Assembly (NCBI RefSeq): GCF_902806475.1
Contig: NZ_CADCWS010000001.1
Span: 32,894 to 96,893, forward strand
Direction of reading: 5' to 3'
From: Candidatus Frankia nodulisporulans
GTDB taxonomy: Bacteria > Actinomycetota > Actinomycetes > Frankiales > Frankiaceae
DNA length: 64,000 nt
Numbering within the stretch: position 1 is the stretch's first letter; every line of letters begins with the position of its first letter. This document shows, in pieces, positions 8,705 through 19,132 of the stretch. Below the pieces are notes generated by a model. It ran no database searches, had not been told where the DNA came from, and saw only the letters and a program-made list of their open reading frames with translations. The position numbers were made by a program, and so were the translations under genes.

Positions 8705-9859
8705 CTAGCTGACGGAGACGGTGGGCTCGCCGGAGGCGGTGCCCGCGTCCGTCATCTGCTCGGCCAGGCGCATGGCCTCCTCGATGAGGGTCTCCACGAT
8801 CTGTGCCTCCGGCACCGTCTTGATCACCTCGCCGCGGACGAAGATCTGGCCCTTGCCGTTTCCGGAGGCCACGCCGAGGTCGGCCTCACGCGCCTCGCCC
8901 GGCCCGTTCACCACACATCCCATCACGGCGACGCGCAACGGGACCTCCATGCCCTCCAGGCCGGCGCTGACCTGGTTCGCGAGGGTGTAGACATCGACCT
9001 GGGCCCGCCCGCAGGACGGGCAGGACACGATCTCGAGCTTACGCTCGCGCAACCCCAGGGACTCCAGGATGGCGGAGCCGACCTTGACCTCCTCCACCGG
9101 CGGTGCGGACAGCGACACCCGGATGGTGTCGCCGATCCCCTCCGCCAGCAGCGCGCCGAAGGCCACCGACGACTTGACCGTCCCCTGGAACGCGGGGCCG
9201 GCCTCGGTGACACCGAGGTGCAGCGGGTAGTCGCAGGACTGGGCGAGCAGGCGGTAGGCCTGGATCATCACGACCGGGTCGTGGTGCTTCACCGAGATCT
9301 TGATCTCGCGGAAGTCGTGCTCCTCGAACAGCGAGCACTCCCACAGCGCCGACTCGGTAAGCGCCTCCGGGGTGGCCTTGCCGTACTTGGCCAGCAGGCG
9401 CTTGTCGAGCGAACCGGCGTTGACGCCGATCCGGATCGGGACGCCGGCGCCCTTGGCCGCGCGGGCGATCTCGCCGACCTTGTCATCGAAGGCCTTGATG
9501 TTGCCGGGGTTGACGCGGACCGCGGCGCAGCCGGCATCGATCGCGGCGAAGACGTACTTCGGCTGGAAGTGGATGTCGGCGATGATCGGGATCGGTGACT
9601 TGCGGGCGATCTCCGGCAGGGCGTCGGCATCGTCCTGGCTTGGTACCGCCACCCGGACGATCTGGCAGCCCGAGGCGGTGAGCTCGGCGATCTGCTGCAG
9701 GGTCGCGTTGACGTCCGAGGTCAACGTCGTGCACATGGACTGAACGGAGACCGGAGCGTCACCCCCGACCGGGACATTGCCCACGTGGATCTGCCGGCTC
9801 TTGCGCCGCGTACCGAGCGGTCGCGCCGGAGCGGATGGCATGCCCAGAGTAACGGTCAC
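8705..9859 (-). CDS. ispG: 4-hydroxy-3-methylbut-2-enyl diphosphate synthase (flavodoxin)
   Basis: The protein has 384 residues from GTG 9859, which has a GAGGAC ribosome binding site; an open frame continues upstream but lacks homology. IspG converts methylerythritol cyclodiphosphate to HMBPP in the MEP isoprenoid pathway, using a [4Fe-4S] cluster. Conserved segments include [22 protein letters not shown] and RVNPGN. Cluster ligands are in [11 protein letters not shown] and [10 protein letters not shown]. It is near dxr, an earlier enzyme of the same pathway, separated by the Rip1-type protease gene. Confidence 0.97.
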   Translation of the reverse strand: MTVTLGMPSAPARPLGTRRKSRQIHVGNVPVGGDAPVSVQSMCTTLTSDVNATLQQIAELTASGCQIVRVAVPSQDDADALPEIARKSPIPIIADIHFQPKYVFAAIDAGCAAVRVNPGNIKAFDDKVGEIARAAKGAGVPIRIGVNAGSLDKRLLAKYGKATPEALTESALWECSLFEEHDFREIKISVKHHDPVVMIQAYRLLAQSCDYPLHLGVTEAGPAFQGTVKSSVAFGALLAEGIGDTIRVSLSAPPVEEVKVGSAILESLGLRERKLEIVSCPSCGRAQVDVYTLANQVSAGLEGMEVPLRVAVMGCVVNGPGEAREADLGVASGNGKGQIFVRGEVIKTVPEAQIVETLIEEAMRLAEQMTDAGTASGEPTVSVS

Positions 9860-9998
9860 GTTGTCCTCACTGGCGAATCGAGAAAAGGGATCGACGTACG
9901 ACTGATTCGGCCTGTCGACTGCGGGACGCAGGGCAGTAGTACGCAACGCGGCGGACTGCCCGGGTCGCCTCCGACCCGCGCCGGGCCACTGATGCGCG

Positions 9999-11183
9999 TC
10001 ACTGGTTCAGACGGATGGGATTGATGATGTCGGCGGACAGCAGGAGCAGGCTGAACCCGAGCAGAACGACGACCGTGGCGTACGTGGCCGGTAGCAGCTT
10101 GGCGAAATCAACCCTTTTGACAGGTCCACGGTATCCCCGCAGCCGACGCAGGCCATGTCGGGCCTGTTCGAAGCCCAGGACGGCGATATGGCCACCGTCC
10201 AGCGGAAGCAGCGGGAGCAGGTTGAAGATTCCCACCGCCAGGTTGATCGCGGCGACCAGAACGAGGAACTGACGCAGCCGGTCAACACCGGAACTGTCCG
10301 GCGCCGACACGACATCCCCGCCGATGCGAGCCGCGCCCACCACGCTGATGAAGCCCTCTGGGTCCCGGTCCTTGTCGAAGATCTTACCCAGGTCGTCGAG
10401 GCGATGAGTCAGCGTGTCATACATCCCGGTGAACCCGGAGCCGATCACCGAGAACGTGTGCGGCACCGCGGCGAGCGGGCCGTAGTGCACCGTTTCGGTC
10501 CCCGGACGCACACCGAGCGCACCGACCGGATCGTTGCCGGCGGCGCCGGTCAGCCGGTTGCGCCGGACCTCGACGAGGTTCGGGGTGAGCGTGAGGTCGC
10601 GCCCGTCGCGGCGGACGACCAGCGTCGCCGGGCCGGCGCCGTGCTCGCGCACCTGGCGGGTGAACTGGGCCCAGCTGTCCACGGCCACGCCGTCGAAGCT
10701 GCGCACCCGGTCACCGGGACGCAGCCCGGCCGCCGCGGCGGGGCCGGGACCCGCGCAGGTCGCCGTCGCCGCCACACAGCTCGTCGACCCGATCTTCGAC
10801 TCGCTGATCTGCGTGGTCCCCATCGTGACCAGTACCCCGTAGATCAGCACCATGGCGATGACGAAGTGCACGAACGACCCGGCTGACATGACCACGAGGC
10901 GGGCCCGGGCCGGCGCGTTGTAGAACGCCCGCGGCTCGTCCGCCGGATCGATCTCCTCCAGCGGCGTCATTCCCTCGATCTTCACGAAACCGCCGGCCGG
11001 GATGGCCTTGACCCCGTACTCGGTCTCGCCGCGGCGACGTGACCACAACGTCGGACCGAAACCCACGAAGAACTTCGACGCCTTCATGCCGTAGTGCCGC
11101 GCGGTCACGAAATGACCGGCCTCGTGCGCCACCACGGACACGAGCAGTGCGGCGGCGAACGCCACGATGCCGAGAATCTCCAT
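9999..11183 (-). CDS. Site-2 zinc metalloprotease, Rip1/RseP (M50) family
   Basis: The protein has 394 residues. The first membrane segment carries the zinc motif HEAGH (~20-24). A PDZ domain lies in the middle (~145-225; [19 protein letters not shown]). The second catalytic motif, [12 protein letters not shown], is in a membrane segment near residue 335. There are about four membrane segments. These proteases cut membrane-bound anti-sigma factors and other membrane proteins after a first cut. The dxr-protease-ispG-GNAT order is the same as Rv2870c-Rv2867c, where the protease is Rip1. The substrate is not evident here. Confidence 0.93.
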   Translation of the reverse strand: MEILGIVAFAAALLVSVVAHEAGHFVTARHYGMKASKFFVGFGPTLWSRRRGETEYGVKAIPAGGFVKIEGMTPLEEIDPADEPRAFYNAPARARLVVMSAGSFVHFVIAMVLIYGVLVTMGTTQISESKIGSTSCVAATATCAGPGPAAAAGLRPGDRVRSFDGVAVDSWAQFTRQVREHGAGPATLVVRRDGRDLTLTPNLVEVRRNRLTGAAGNDPVGALGVRPGTETVHYGPLAAVPHTFSVIGSGFTGMYDTLTHRLDDLGKIFDKDRDPEGFISVVGAARIGGDVVSAPDSSGVDRLRQFLVLVAAINLAVGIFNLLPLLPLDGGHIAVLGFEQARHGLRRLRGYRGPVKRVDFAKLLPATYATVVVLLGFSLLLLSADIINPIRLNQ

Positions 11184-11211
11184 CAGGCCGGCCTCCGCCG
11201 ACAGGGACAGC

Positions 11212-12444
11212 TCACACTGCCTCCCGCTCGCTGTTGCGCCGGATCAGCCGCTGCGCGGTCTCGCGGGCGTCCCGCTCGGTGGCGAAGACCTCCTCGAGCG
11301 AAGGGTGATCGATCACCTGGTGCTCGGAGATCACCTCGGCCACCAGATCGACGATCCGGACGAAGGGCAGGCGACCGGCGAGGAAGGCCGCGACCGCCTC
11401 CTCGTTGGCCGCATTGAACACCGCGGGCGCCGTTCCGCCCCGGCGACCGGCCGTACGGGCCAGGTCCACCGCCGGAAAGGCCGTGGTGTCCAGCGGCTCG
11501 AAGGTCAGGGCCTGCGCACGGGTCCAGTCCATCGGCGGCTGCGCGTGGGCCACCCGGTCCGGCCAGCCCAGGGCGAGCGCGATCGGCAGGCGCATGTCCG
11601 GCGGGGAGACCTGGGCGATGGTGGAACCGTCGGTGAACTCGACCATCGAGTGCACCAGCGACTGGGGGTGCACGACGACCTCGATGTCGTCGTAGGGAAC
11701 GCCGAAGAACAGGTGGGCCTCGATGAGCTCCAGACCCTTGTTCATCAGGGTGGCCGAGTTGATGGTCACCACCGGCCCCATGTCCCAGGTCGGATGGGCC
11801 AGCGCCTGCTCCCGGGTGACCGCGGCGAGCTCGTCGCGCCGACGGCCGCGGAAGGGCCCGCCGCTGGCCGTGAGGACCAGCTTGCGCACCTCCTCCTGCC
11901 GGCCGCCACGCAGGCACTGGGCCAGCGCCGAATGCTCGGAGTCGACCGGGACCAGCCGGTTCGGGTCGCCGCCGAGCGCGTCGAGCACGAGCGGACCGCC
12001 GGCGACCAGCGACTCCTTGTTCGCCAACGCCACCGTGTGCCCGGCGGCCAGCGCCGACAGCGTCGGAGCCAGACCCACCGACCCGGTGATGCCGTTGAGC
12101 ACCGTGTCGCACGGCCAGGCCGCGATCTCACTGGCCGCGTCCGGCCCGGCGAGGATCTTCGGCACCGCGAACTCGCCCTTGCGGTAACCCCGCCGACTCG
12201 CCTCGGCGAAGAAGGCGAGCTGCAGATCCTGGGCCGCCGACGCCGCGGCCACACCCACCGCCTGCACGCCGAGATCGAGAGCCTGGGCCGCGAGCAGGTC
12301 GACCCTGGACCCGCCACCCATCAGCGCCACCACCCGGAAGCGCTCCGGATTGCGTCGCACGACGTCTATGGCCTGGGTTCCGATCGAGCCGGTGGACCCG
12401 AGCAGAACAACTTCACGCAGGTTCGAAGCCTCCACCACACCCAC
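11212..12444 (-). CDS. dxr: 1-deoxy-D-xylulose 5-phosphate reductoisomerase
   Basis: I chose the GTG at 12444 (410 residues); GTGs at 12438 and 12435 are equally possible. DXR makes 2-C-methyl-D-erythritol 4-phosphate with NADPH, the second step of the MEP pathway. The NADPH-binding start is VVLLGSTGSIGTQAIDVV, followed by ALANKESLVAGG and VPVDSEHSALAQCL. The flexible-loop sequence TASGGPFRG and metal/substrate region (TWDMGPVVTINSATLMNKGLE in two blocks) are intact. It is 28 bases upstream of the M50 protease gene. Confidence 0.97.
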   Translation of the reverse strand: MGVVEASNLREVVLLGSTGSIGTQAIDVVRRNPERFRVVALMGGGSRVDLLAAQALDLGVQAVGVAAASAAQDLQLAFFAEASRRGYRKGEFAVPKILAGPDAASEIAAWPCDTVLNGITGSVGLAPTLSALAAGHTVALANKESLVAGGPLVLDALGGDPNRLVPVDSEHSALAQCLRGGRQEEVRKLVLTASGGPFRGRRRDELAAVTREQALAHPTWDMGPVVTINSATLMNKGLELIEAHLFFGVPYDDIEVVVHPQSLVHSMVEFTDGSTIAQVSPPDMRLPIALALGWPDRVAHAQPPMDWTRAQALTFEPLDTTAFPAVDLARTAGRRGGTAPAVFNAANEEAVAAFLAGRLPFVRIVDLVAEVISEHQVIDHPSLEEVFATERDARETAQRLIRRNSEREAV

Positions 12445-12610
12445 ATTCTCGCAGGCCGCTCGCCGGGCCGGAGCCCCCCTGTTCGGTTCATGACAGGTAC
12501 CACCCGATGATGCGCAATGGGTCCGAGGGGTAACCGTGATCGTGACGTCCGGGTCCACCCGTCCGGGCCGACCGGCAGGGGCCCCCTTCGCCGCCTGCTG
12601 CCGGCCCCGT

Positions 12611-13966
12611 TCAGCGGGCGCGCACGGCCCCGTTCTGGACGGCCGTGGTGGGCGTGACCTGCGGCGCGGGGGCGGTGGTCGCGGGTGTCTGCCCGTCGCC
12701 ATCCACCGGTGGGGCCGTGGACCCGCTCGCCGTCGGCGCGGGCGCGGTGGGCGGCGCGCTCGCCCCCGCCGGGCCGCTCGGGGCGGTCGGGGTGGGGGCC
12801 TGCGGGGCCACCGACGGGCCCGGCACCGTGGTGCCACCACCGGTGGCGGCGTCACCGCCCAGGTCGGCCGCCGTCGGCGTGTAACCGAAGAAGGTGAGCG
12901 CGACGATGGTGGCGTTCAGTGCCATCGACGTCGCACCGCGCTCCGGGCGGGCCTGGGCGCCGGGCCAGGTGTGCCCGCCGGCCTGCATGACCAGCAGCCC
13001 GACGTCGCGGTCAGCCGGGCAGCCCGACCACACCGTGCGGGACCAGTCGGCGGTGTCGACGGCCGAGGAGCGGGCGCCCGAGCAGCCCAGCGCGGAGGCG
13101 TACCGGGCCAGCCGGTCGGGCGCCGGCTGGGCGACGCTGCCGGTGTACGGCGCCGCCCGCGCCGGCCCGCCACCGTCCAGCGGTGCGATCGGGTCCCCCG
13201 CCCCGTGGATCTCCAACAGGCTGGCGGACGGCCGAGCGCACGACGTCGGCAGCACACTCGCCGCCACCGCCACGGCCGCGACGAAGCGACCCGGCAGCCC
13301 GCACAGCGCGGTGAGCACCATGTCCGCGCCGTCGGCGTAGCCCACGGCGAAGATCCGCTCGACGTCCAGGCACATCTGGCCGGTCAGATCGTTGAGCAGC
13401 AGCCCGCTGAACAGCACGTCGTCGGGCCCGACCGCCGCCGAACGCGGGAAGTTCCACCGGGCGCGCTCCCCGACCGGGAAGGCGACCACGAACCCCGCTC
13501 TGGTGCCCTGGTCAGCCAGGTGCGTGTACGCCTCGAGATCGAACGCGCTCTGACCGGTGTCGTGGTAGCCGACGAGCAGCGGCAGCGGCCGGGCCGCGCC
13601 ACCGGCCGCGCCGGTGGGCACCGCGAGCACGTAGGACCGGGTCACGCCGGCGACCTGCAGCGTGCGGGTACTGACCCCCGAGGGCAGCGTCCGACCGGTC
13701 ACACAGCCACTGGTCGGCGGCGGGGGAACCGTTGGCGTCGGTGTGGCGGACGACGCCGCGGCCGCCCGCGGACTGTCCGAACCCGCCGGGCCGCCATCGG
13801 CCGCGGTCGTCCTCGCCGGGCCCGGCCCGCGCGACATCGCGTACCACAGCAACACCAGCAGGACGCCCACAGCCGCGACGATCGGCAGCCACACGGTGTT
13901 CGTCGTGCGGGTCCGGTGCCGCAGCGCCGCGCGACGTCGGCCCCCCGGCGGACTACCGGAGGCCAC
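12611..13966 (-). CDS. Esterase/PHB-depolymerase-like secreted or membrane protein lacking the catalytic serine
   Basis: The protein has 451 residues from GTG 13966, overlapping the rlmN end by 14 bases. A membrane anchor or signal lies at ~20-42 ([19 protein letters not shown]). The alpha/beta-hydrolase domain covers about 95-365 and resembles LpqC-type polyhydroxybutyrate depolymerase/feruloyl esterase (COG3509 type). The acid ([15 protein letters not shown], ~257) and histidine (GGHTWPGAQ, ~329) are present. The nucleophile elbow reads GYADG (~209) where family members have GxSxG, so Ser is replaced by Ala (codon GCC). The final ~75 residues are Pro/Thr/Ala-rich. It may be a non-catalytic binding protein. 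Confidence 0.75.
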   Translation of the reverse strand: MASGSPPGGRRRAALRHRTRTTNTVWLPIVAAVGVLLVLLWYAMSRGPGPARTTAADGGPAGSDSPRAAAASSATPTPTVPPPPTSGCVTGRTLPSGVSTRTLQVAGVTRSYVLAVPTGAAGGAARPLPLLVGYHDTGQSAFDLEAYTHLADQGTRAGFVVAFPVGERARWNFPRSAAVGPDDVLFSGLLLNDLTGQMCLDVERIFAVGYADGADMVLTALCGLPGRFVAAVAVAASVLPTSCARPSASLLEIHGAGDPIAPLDGGGPARAAPYTGSVAQPAPDRLARYASALGCSGARSSAVDTADWSRTVWSGCPADRDVGLLVMQAGGHTWPGAQARPERGATSMALNATIVALTFFGYTPTAADLGGDAATGGGTTVPGPSVAPQAPTPTAPSGPAGASAPPTAPAPTASGSTAPPVDGDGQTPATTAPAPQVTPTTAVQNGAVRAR

Positions 13967-15257
13967 GGCGCTGGGCCGGTTCGGCGGCCAGTTGGCCGCA
14001 GGCGGCAGCGATCTCCCGCCCCCGGTTGTCACGCACCGTCGTGGAAATGCCACGCTCGCGCAACCGGCGAACGAACGCCCGCTGCCCGGACTCCGCGCTG
14101 GCCCGCCAGGACGAGCCGGCCGTCGGGTTGAGTGGGATCAGGTTCACGTGTGCCAACTGGCCGGAGAGCAGGGTGGCCAGGGCGTCCGCCCGAGGCACGT
14201 CGTCGTTGACGCCGTCGATCAACGCGTACTCGATGCTGACCCGCCGCCCGGTGCGCTCGGCGTAGGCCCACGCCGCGGCCAGCACCTCGGCCACCGGCCA
14301 CCGGTTGTTGATCGGGACCAGTTCGTCGCGCAGTTCGTCGTCCGGCGCGTGCAGGGACACCGCGAGCGTCACCGGCAGTCGCTGCTCGGCCAGCCGGTGC
14401 ATCGCCGGCACCAGGCCCACCGTGCTGACCGTGAGACCACGCGCGGACAGTCCGAGCCCCTCCGGCGGCTCGGCCACCAGACGGTGCAGCGCCGCGAGGA
14501 GAGCGTCGAAGTTGGCCAGCGGCTCCCCCATCCCCATGAAGACGACGTTCGACAGCCGCCGGTTGCCCTCGCCGAGGTCGCCACGGCGCAGCGCCCGCGC
14601 CGCGTGGACGACCTGCTCCACGATCTCCCCTGTCGACAGGTTGCGGGTCAGCCCGCCCTGACCGGTGGCGCAGAACGGGCAGCCCATCCCGCAGCCGGCC
14701 TGGCTGGAGACACAGACCGTGGCCCGGTCCGGATAGCGCATGATCACCGACTCGATGAGCGCGCCGTCCCCGGTCCGCCAGGCGATCTTGCGGGTCTGGC
14801 CGTCATCGCAGGTCAGTGTCTTGGCCGGGGTGAGCAGCCGCGGCAGCAGCGCCGCGAGCAGGGGCTCACGGATCCGCTCGGGCAGATCGGTCATCTGCGC
14901 GGCCGTGTCGGCGTCGAGCAGCCGGGCGAAGTAGTGCCGGGAGAGCTGGTCGGCACGGAAGGCCGGCAGGCCCAGCGAGACGGCGACCGCCCGACGATCC
15001 TCCCGGCAGAGATCGGCCAGGTGTCGGATGGGCCGCCCCGTCCGCCGCGACAGGGTCAGGCTGACCGACCGGTCGGCTGGCGCGGATGCCTGCGCCGTGG
15101 GGGCCGCTGGCGTGGGAGTCGCCGGCCCGGGTTGGGCTGACCCGGGTTGGGCTGACCCGGGTTGGGCTGACCCGGGTTGGGCTGACCCGGGTTGGGCTGA
15201 CCCGGGTTGGGCTGACCCGGGTTGGGCTGACCCGGGTTGGGCGGTCGAGGAAGTCAT
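13953..15257 (-). CDS. rlmN: 23S rRNA (adenine2503-C2)-methyltransferase RlmN
   Basis: The protein has 434 residues. Residues ~8-42 are seven exact copies of PGSAQ from a DNA tandem repeat; the conserved protein starts near residue 70 ([18 protein letters not shown]). The radical-SAM cluster motif is CGMGCPFC (~185-192). [11 protein letters not shown] and the C-terminal [15 protein letters not shown], with the methyl-carrying cysteine, complete the family pattern. RlmN methylates A2503 of 23S rRNA and A37 of some tRNAs. A later start that drops the repeat is possible, but ATG 15257 is the first good one I see. Confidence 0.95.
   Translation of the reverse strand: MTSSTAQPGSAQPGSAQPGSAQPGSAQPGSAQPGSAQPGSAQPGPATPTPAAPTAQASAPADRSVSLTLSRRTGRPIRHLADLCREDRRAVAVSLGLPAFRADQLSRHYFARLLDADTAAQMTDLPERIREPLLAALLPRLLTPAKTLTCDDGQTRKIAWRTGDGALIESVIMRYPDRATVCVSSQAGCGMGCPFCATGQGGLTRNLSTGEIVEQVVHAARALRRGDLGEGNRRLSNVVFMGMGEPLANFDALLAALHRLVAEPPEGLGLSARGLTVSTVGLVPAMHRLAEQRLPVTLAVSLHAPDDELRDELVPINNRWPVAEVLAAAWAYAERTGRRVSIEYALIDGVNDDVPRADALATLLSGQLAHVNLIPLNPTAGSSWRASAESGQRAFVRRLRERGISTTVRDNRGREIAAACGQLAAEPAQRRGLR
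15126..15242. repeat. 15-bp tandem repeat (7 full copies) in the rlmN 5' end
   Basis: The unit CCCGGGTTGGGCTGA is repeated seven times without change from 15126 to 15230, plus 12 bases of an eighth copy. The unit length is a multiple of three, so it encodes PGSAQ repeats in rlmN and copy-number changes would stay in frame. Confidence 0.97.
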
Positions 15258-15351
15258 AGCGGCTCCAGTGTGCCAGCCAGCCGCTGCCCAGACGAATACG
15301 GTGATTCGCCCCGGACCCGCGGGGCGGCCCGGACGTCCAGGTCAGCCGACG

Positions 15352-16254
15352 TCAGTGCAGGAAGGCTGTCAGCAACAGCCAGGAGACGGGAGCGGTGCAC
15401 AGCAGCGAGTCCAGCCGGTCCATGATGCCGCCATGGCCGGGTAGCAGACTGCCCATGTCCTTGATACCGATGTCCCGTTTGAGCAGCGATTCGCCGAGAT
15501 CCCCGACGGTGGCGGTGGCGGCGGTGGCCAGCCCCAGCAGCATCCCCTGCCAGGCATGCGCCCCCAGCGGCCAGGCGACCACCACCGCGGCGACGGTCAC
15601 ACAGGCGAACACGGAACCGGCGAAACCCTCCCAGGACTTCCCCGGTGACACGCTGGGTGCCAGCTTGTGGCGACCACCGGAGAGCACGCCGGCCGCGTAG
15701 CCACCGATGTCGCTGGCCACCACCGTGCCGATGAAGGCCAGCACCCGAAAGCTGCCCTGGGACGCCCCGGTCAGCAGCGCCGCGAACCCGGCGGGGAAGC
15801 CCACATAGGCGGCGACGAACACGATGCCGGCCAGATCACGCAGCAGTCCGCCGCTCGGCCCGAGGACCCGCATGACGATCGCGGCCGCGATCGTCACCAG
15901 CACCGCGGCCAGCAGGCCGTCCAGCCCACCGAGAAAGGCGACGGGAGGGATCACGAACGCGCCCACGGCCAGCGGCACGATCGGGATGCGCCGTCCGGTC
16001 AGGCGCAGCGCGCGGATGACCTCGACCGTCCCGATCGCGACCGCGGCACCGACCACGACGGTGAACGCCGCACGGACGGTGAACAGCGTGACCAGGATGA
16101 TCGCGCCCAGCAACGCGCCGACGCCGATCGCCGCCGGTAGGTCGCGTCCCGCTCGGGACCGCCGGGGCGGGGCCGTCATCGGTGCTTCGGGGTTCGCGCT
16201 CTGCCCGCCGTCAACCACGGTCGGGCCGTTGACTGCCGTCATGAAGGCTTTCAT
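15352..16254 (-). CDS. cdsA: Phosphatidate cytidylyltransferase (CDP-diacylglycerol synthase)
   Basis: The protein has 300 residues. It is an integral membrane enzyme that makes CDP-diacylglycerol from phosphatidate and CTP, the precursor of all phospholipids. About eight membrane segments can be traced. The C-terminal family signature is intact: SLLKRDIGIKDMGSLLPGHG followed by GIMDRLDS (~265-290). SVSPGKSWEGFAGS is the other conserved loop. Starts at 16242 or 16179 are alternatives, since the first ~40 residues are polar and not conserved. The frr-cdsA-rlmN order is normal. Confidence 0.95.
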   Translation of the reverse strand: MKAFMTAVNGPTVVDGGQSANPEAPMTAPPRRSRAGRDLPAAIGVGALLGAIILVTLFTVRAAFTVVVGAAVAIGTVEVIRALRLTGRRIPIVPLAVGAFVIPPVAFLGGLDGLLAAVLVTIAAAIVMRVLGPSGGLLRDLAGIVFVAAYVGFPAGFAALLTGASQGSFRVLAFIGTVVASDIGGYAAGVLSGGRHKLAPSVSPGKSWEGFAGSVFACVTVAAVVVAWPLGAHAWQGMLLGLATAATATVGDLGESLLKRDIGIKDMGSLLPGHGGIMDRLDSLLCTAPVSWLLLTAFLH

Positions 16255-16296
16255 CCCGACGCAGAAATCCGGTTCGAACAGGGCGACCCGCGCGGA

Positions 16297-16854
16297 TCAC
16301 ACTGACAGCAGATCCGCTTCCTTGAGTCGGAGCAGCTCGTCGACCTGCCCGACATAGCGGTGCGTGGCCTCGTCGAGGTCCTTCTCCCCCCGGCGGCCCT
16401 CGTCCTCACCGGCGTCGCCGTCACGGACGATGCGGTCGATGGCGTCCTTGGCGTGTCGCCGCACGTTACGGATGCTGATCTTGGCGTCCTCGGCCTTGCC
16501 GCGCGCGACCTTGACCAGGTCCCGGCGACGCTGCTCGGACAGCTCCGGGAAGACGATCCGGATGATCGTGCCGTCGTTGCTGGGGTTGACGCCCAGATCC
16601 GAGTCCCGCACGGCCTTCTCGATCGCCGCCAGTGACGACTTGTCGTACGGCGTGACGATCACCATGCGTGGCTCGGGGATGTGGAACGACGCGAGCTGCT
16701 GTACGGGTGTCAGGGCACCGTAGTAGTCCACCACGATCTTGGAGAAGACCGCGGGGGTGATGCGGCCGGTACGGATGTTCGCGAAGTCCTCCTTGGCGAC
16801 CGTGACGGCCTTCTCCATCTTCTCCTCAGCATCGAGAAGTGTGTCGTCGATCAC
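16297..16854 (-). CDS. frr: Ribosome recycling factor
   Basis: The protein has 185 residues, the normal length, from GTG 16854 behind a GGAAGGAAC ribosome binding site. Conserved stretches include [37 protein letters not shown] and [21 protein letters not shown] together with EF-G splits post-termination ribosomes. In most actinobacteria frr is preceded directly by pyrH; here it is preceded by a 300-base gap and a terminator, so it probably has its own promoter. Confidence 0.97.
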   Translation of the reverse strand: MIDDTLLDAEEKMEKAVTVAKEDFANIRTGRITPAVFSKIVVDYYGALTPVQQLASFHIPEPRMVIVTPYDKSSLAAIEKAVRDSDLGVNPSNDGTIIRIVFPELSEQRRRDLVKVARGKAEDAKISIRNVRRHAKDAIDRIVRDGDAGEDEGRRGEKDLDEATHRYVGQVDELLRLKEADLLSV

Positions 16855-17161
16855 CGCAGTTCCTTCCGTCCGCTGCTCGCTACGATCACGATGCTCGCAC
16901 AGCCGTCCGACGCAGTGTCCCGTACCGGCTCACCGCCGGGTGGCCCGGGGTGGCACGCCACGCCACGGTCGATGAATCCCACCCGCCGGTGGGTGCCGGC
17001 CGGTGCTCCTGCTGGAGGCCCGACCGGAGGACCGGCCGGGGCCCGGCAACGCGAAACCGGCGGGTGGTCAGGTCGACCACCCGCCGGTTGGTCCGGTCTG
17101 ATCCGATCCGATCCGCGGTTCCCCGCGGCCGACCGGATCAGCGCGACCGGTGCGCCCGTGC
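16855..17161. other. Intergenic region in the usual place of pyrH
   Basis: This gap of 307 bases separates tsf from frr. It is too short for UMP kinase (about 240 residues) and I find no remnant of its motifs in any frame. It holds a strong hairpin at 17055-17089 and, presumably, the promoter for frr, though no clear -10/-35 pair stands out. Confidence 0.7.
17055..17089 (-). terminator. Rho-independent-type terminator of rpsB-tsf
   Basis: A perfect 15-bp stem (AACCGGCGGGTGGTC and its complement) with a 5-base loop lies 72 bases after the tsf stop. On the minus strand it is followed by a short TTT. It should end the rpsB-tsf transcript before frr. Confidence 0.75.
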
Positions 17162-17776
17162 TCAGGCCTGCCGGATGTTGAACCGGGAGAACCTGGCGAT
17201 CTCGATCTTCTCGCCCAGTGTCGCGCCGGCCTGGTCGACCATGGCCCGGATCGTGAGCTTTCCGTCCTTCACCCAGGGCTGGTCCAGCAGGACGCTGGCC
17301 TTCACGTAGCCGTTGACCCGGCCCTCGACGATCTTCGTGATCGCGGCCTCGGGCTTGCCCTCTTCCCGCGCGGCCGCCTCGTAGATCTTCCGCTCGGCCT
17401 CGAGCACCTCGTTGGGGATCTCGTCGGCGTTCACGTACAGCGGGTCAGCCGCCGCGATGTGTTGCGCGAGGTCGCGGGCCAACTGCTTGAAGCCCTCGGT
17501 CTTGGCCACGAAGTCCGTCTCGCAGCGCACCTCGACCAGCACGCCGAGGGTCGGCGGGAGCTGCGGGTCGGTCCGGTGCAGGTAGGACTCGACCAGGCCG
17601 TTGGCGGCGCTACGGGCGGCACGCTTGGCGACCTGCGCCTTGCCCTTCTCCCGCAGCCAGGCCTTTGCCTTCTCGAAGTCGCCGTCGTGGTCGACCAGCG
17701 CCTTCTTGACGTCGCTCATCCCGGCCCCGGTCAGTTCGCGGAGCTTGCGGATGTCAGCAACGGGGATGTCTGCCAT
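17162..17776 (-). CDS. tsf: Elongation factor Ts
   Basis: The protein has 204 residues from ATG 17776, a length normal for the short EF-Ts of this phylum. The N-terminal UBA-like domain and core start are ADIRKLRELTGAGMSDVKKAL, then GVLVEVRCETDFVAKTEGFK. The C-terminal part ends with ATLGEKIEIARFSRFNIRQ. EF-Ts is the guanine nucleotide exchange factor for EF-Tu. It lies downstream of rpsB and is followed by a hairpin terminator. Confidence 0.97.
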   Translation of the reverse strand: MADIPVADIRKLRELTGAGMSDVKKALVDHDGDFEKAKAWLREKGKAQVAKRAARSAANGLVESYLHRTDPQLPPTLGVLVEVRCETDFVAKTEGFKQLARDLAQHIAAADPLYVNADEIPNEVLEAERKIYEAAAREEGKPEAAITKIVEGRVNGYVKASVLLDQPWVKDGKLTIRAMVDQAGATLGEKIEIARFSRFNIRQA

Positions 17777-17923
17777 GGTGCTCTTCTCGTCGGTGAGATC
17801 GAATGCTGTCGTTGTCCAGACCGGGGCGCGCGGCACCGCGGGGTCGGATCAACGGTCTCACGAGCTGTCCGCCCATGCCGCCGTGGGCCGACCCGCCTCG
17901 AAGCCGCCCGGCCCCGAGGGGGA

Positions 17924-18886
17924 TCAGACCGCCGAACCGACCGGGGCCTGGGGCTCGCTCTCGGCGGCCACGGCAGCCGCGTCGTCGACCGCGGGCGTCT
18001 CGGTGGCCGCGCTCGCCTCGGTGACCGCGGGCGTCTCGGTGGCCGCAGGCGCGTCGCTGGCCGCCTCGGCATCGGTGGCCGGGGCCGCGTCGGCCGCCGA
18101 CGCCGCGCCCTCACCGCGCAGCACCGCCTGCTCCCACTCGGCCAGCGGCTCGTTGCCCGTCGCCGGCTCGGGCTTGGCGTCCGCCGAGCTCGAGGCCCCG
18201 GCCCGGGACATCAGACCATCGGCGACCGCGTCCGCGACCACACGGGTCAGCAGGGCGGCGCTGCGGATGGCGTCGTCGTTGCCCGGGATCGGGTAGTCGA
18301 CCTCGTCGGGGTCGCAGTTGGTGTCGAGGATGGCGACCACCGGGATACCCAGCTTGCGCGCCTCACCGACCGCGATGTGCTCCTTCTTCGTGTCCACGAC
18401 CCACACGGCGCTCGGCACCCGGCTCATGTCACGGATACCGCCGAGGGTCCGCTCGAGCTTGGCCTTCTCCCGGCTCAGCACGAGCTGTTCCTTCTTCGTG
18501 CGGACCTCGGTGCCGCCGGTGACCTCGATCTCCTCCAGCTCCTTGAGCCGCTGGAGCCGCTTGTAGACGGTGGAGAAGTTGGTCAGCATGCCACCGAGCC
18601 AGCGCTCCTTGACATACGGCATCCCGACCCGCGCGGCCTGCTCCTCGATGGCCTCCTGCGCCTGCTTCTTCGTGCCGATGAACAGCACCGTGCCGCCGTG
18701 GGCCACGGTCTCCTTGACGAAGTCGTACGCGCGGTCGATGTACGAGAGGGTCTGCTGCAGGTCGATGATGTAGATGCCGTTACGCTCTGTGAAGATGTAA
18801 CGCTTCATCTTCGGGTTCCAGCGCTTGGTCTGGTGCCCGAAGTGAACGCCGCTCTCCAGCAGCTGCTTCATCGTGACGACGGCCAT
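17924..18886 (-). CDS. rpsB: 30S ribosomal protein S2 with long acidic/alanine-rich C-terminal tail
   Basis: The protein has 320 residues. The S2 core begins [20 protein letters not shown] and includes [20 protein letters not shown] and [12 protein letters not shown]. The core ends near residue 235. About 85 residues of Ala, Thr, Glu and Val repeats follow (e.g. TETPAV occurs twice), longer than in most homologues. Actinobacterial S2 often has such tails, but the role is unknown. S2 binds late to the 30S body and recruits S1. First gene of the rpsB-tsf operon. Confidence 0.96.
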   Translation of the reverse strand: MAVVTMKQLLESGVHFGHQTKRWNPKMKRYIFTERNGIYIIDLQQTLSYIDRAYDFVKETVAHGGTVLFIGTKKQAQEAIEEQAARVGMPYVKERWLGGMLTNFSTVYKRLQRLKELEEIEVTGGTEVRTKKEQLVLSREKAKLERTLGGIRDMSRVPSAVWVVDTKKEHIAVGEARKLGIPVVAILDTNCDPDEVDYPIPGNDDAIRSAALLTRVVADAVADGLMSRAGASSSADAKPEPATGNEPLAEWEQAVLRGEGAASAADAAPATDAEAASDAPAATETPAVTEASAATETPAVDDAAAVAAESEPQAPVGSAV

Positions 18887-19126
18887 GGCACGTCGCTCCT
18901 CTCCGCCCGGCCGCAGCCGGACGCCTCGGTTGTGACGGCGCCGCCCCGCGGCTGGCGCCCCTGACGCCCGTGGTCATGGCCGTCGCAGGTGCGACGGACC
19001 GAGGCGACCCTCCCGAGAACCTGCCCCGCGGGCTGTTCCGCCAGCGGCGATACCGGCGGTCAGACCAGCTGCGGGCCGGTCGGAAGTGGGCGTGCGAACT
19101 GGGTTCGGAGACCGATCCCAGTGGTC

Positions 19127-19132
19127 ATGATA
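19127..19132 (-). promoter_or_regulatory. rpsB: Candidate -10 element of rpsB
   Basis: On the minus strand this reads TATCAT, a good -10 match, in the context GGGTATCATG. It lies about 240 bases before the rpsB start, implying a long leader. No matching -35 at 17 bases is clear, so this is tentative. Confidence 0.35.

Noticed and set aside
15126..15242. CRISPR array
   Set aside because: The repeats are contiguous 15-bp units without spacers, inside a coding gene.
16255..16296. GGTTCGAA-like sequence between cdsA and frr suggesting a tRNA T-arm
   Set aside because: The flanking bases do not fold into a cloverleaf and the gap is only 42 bases.
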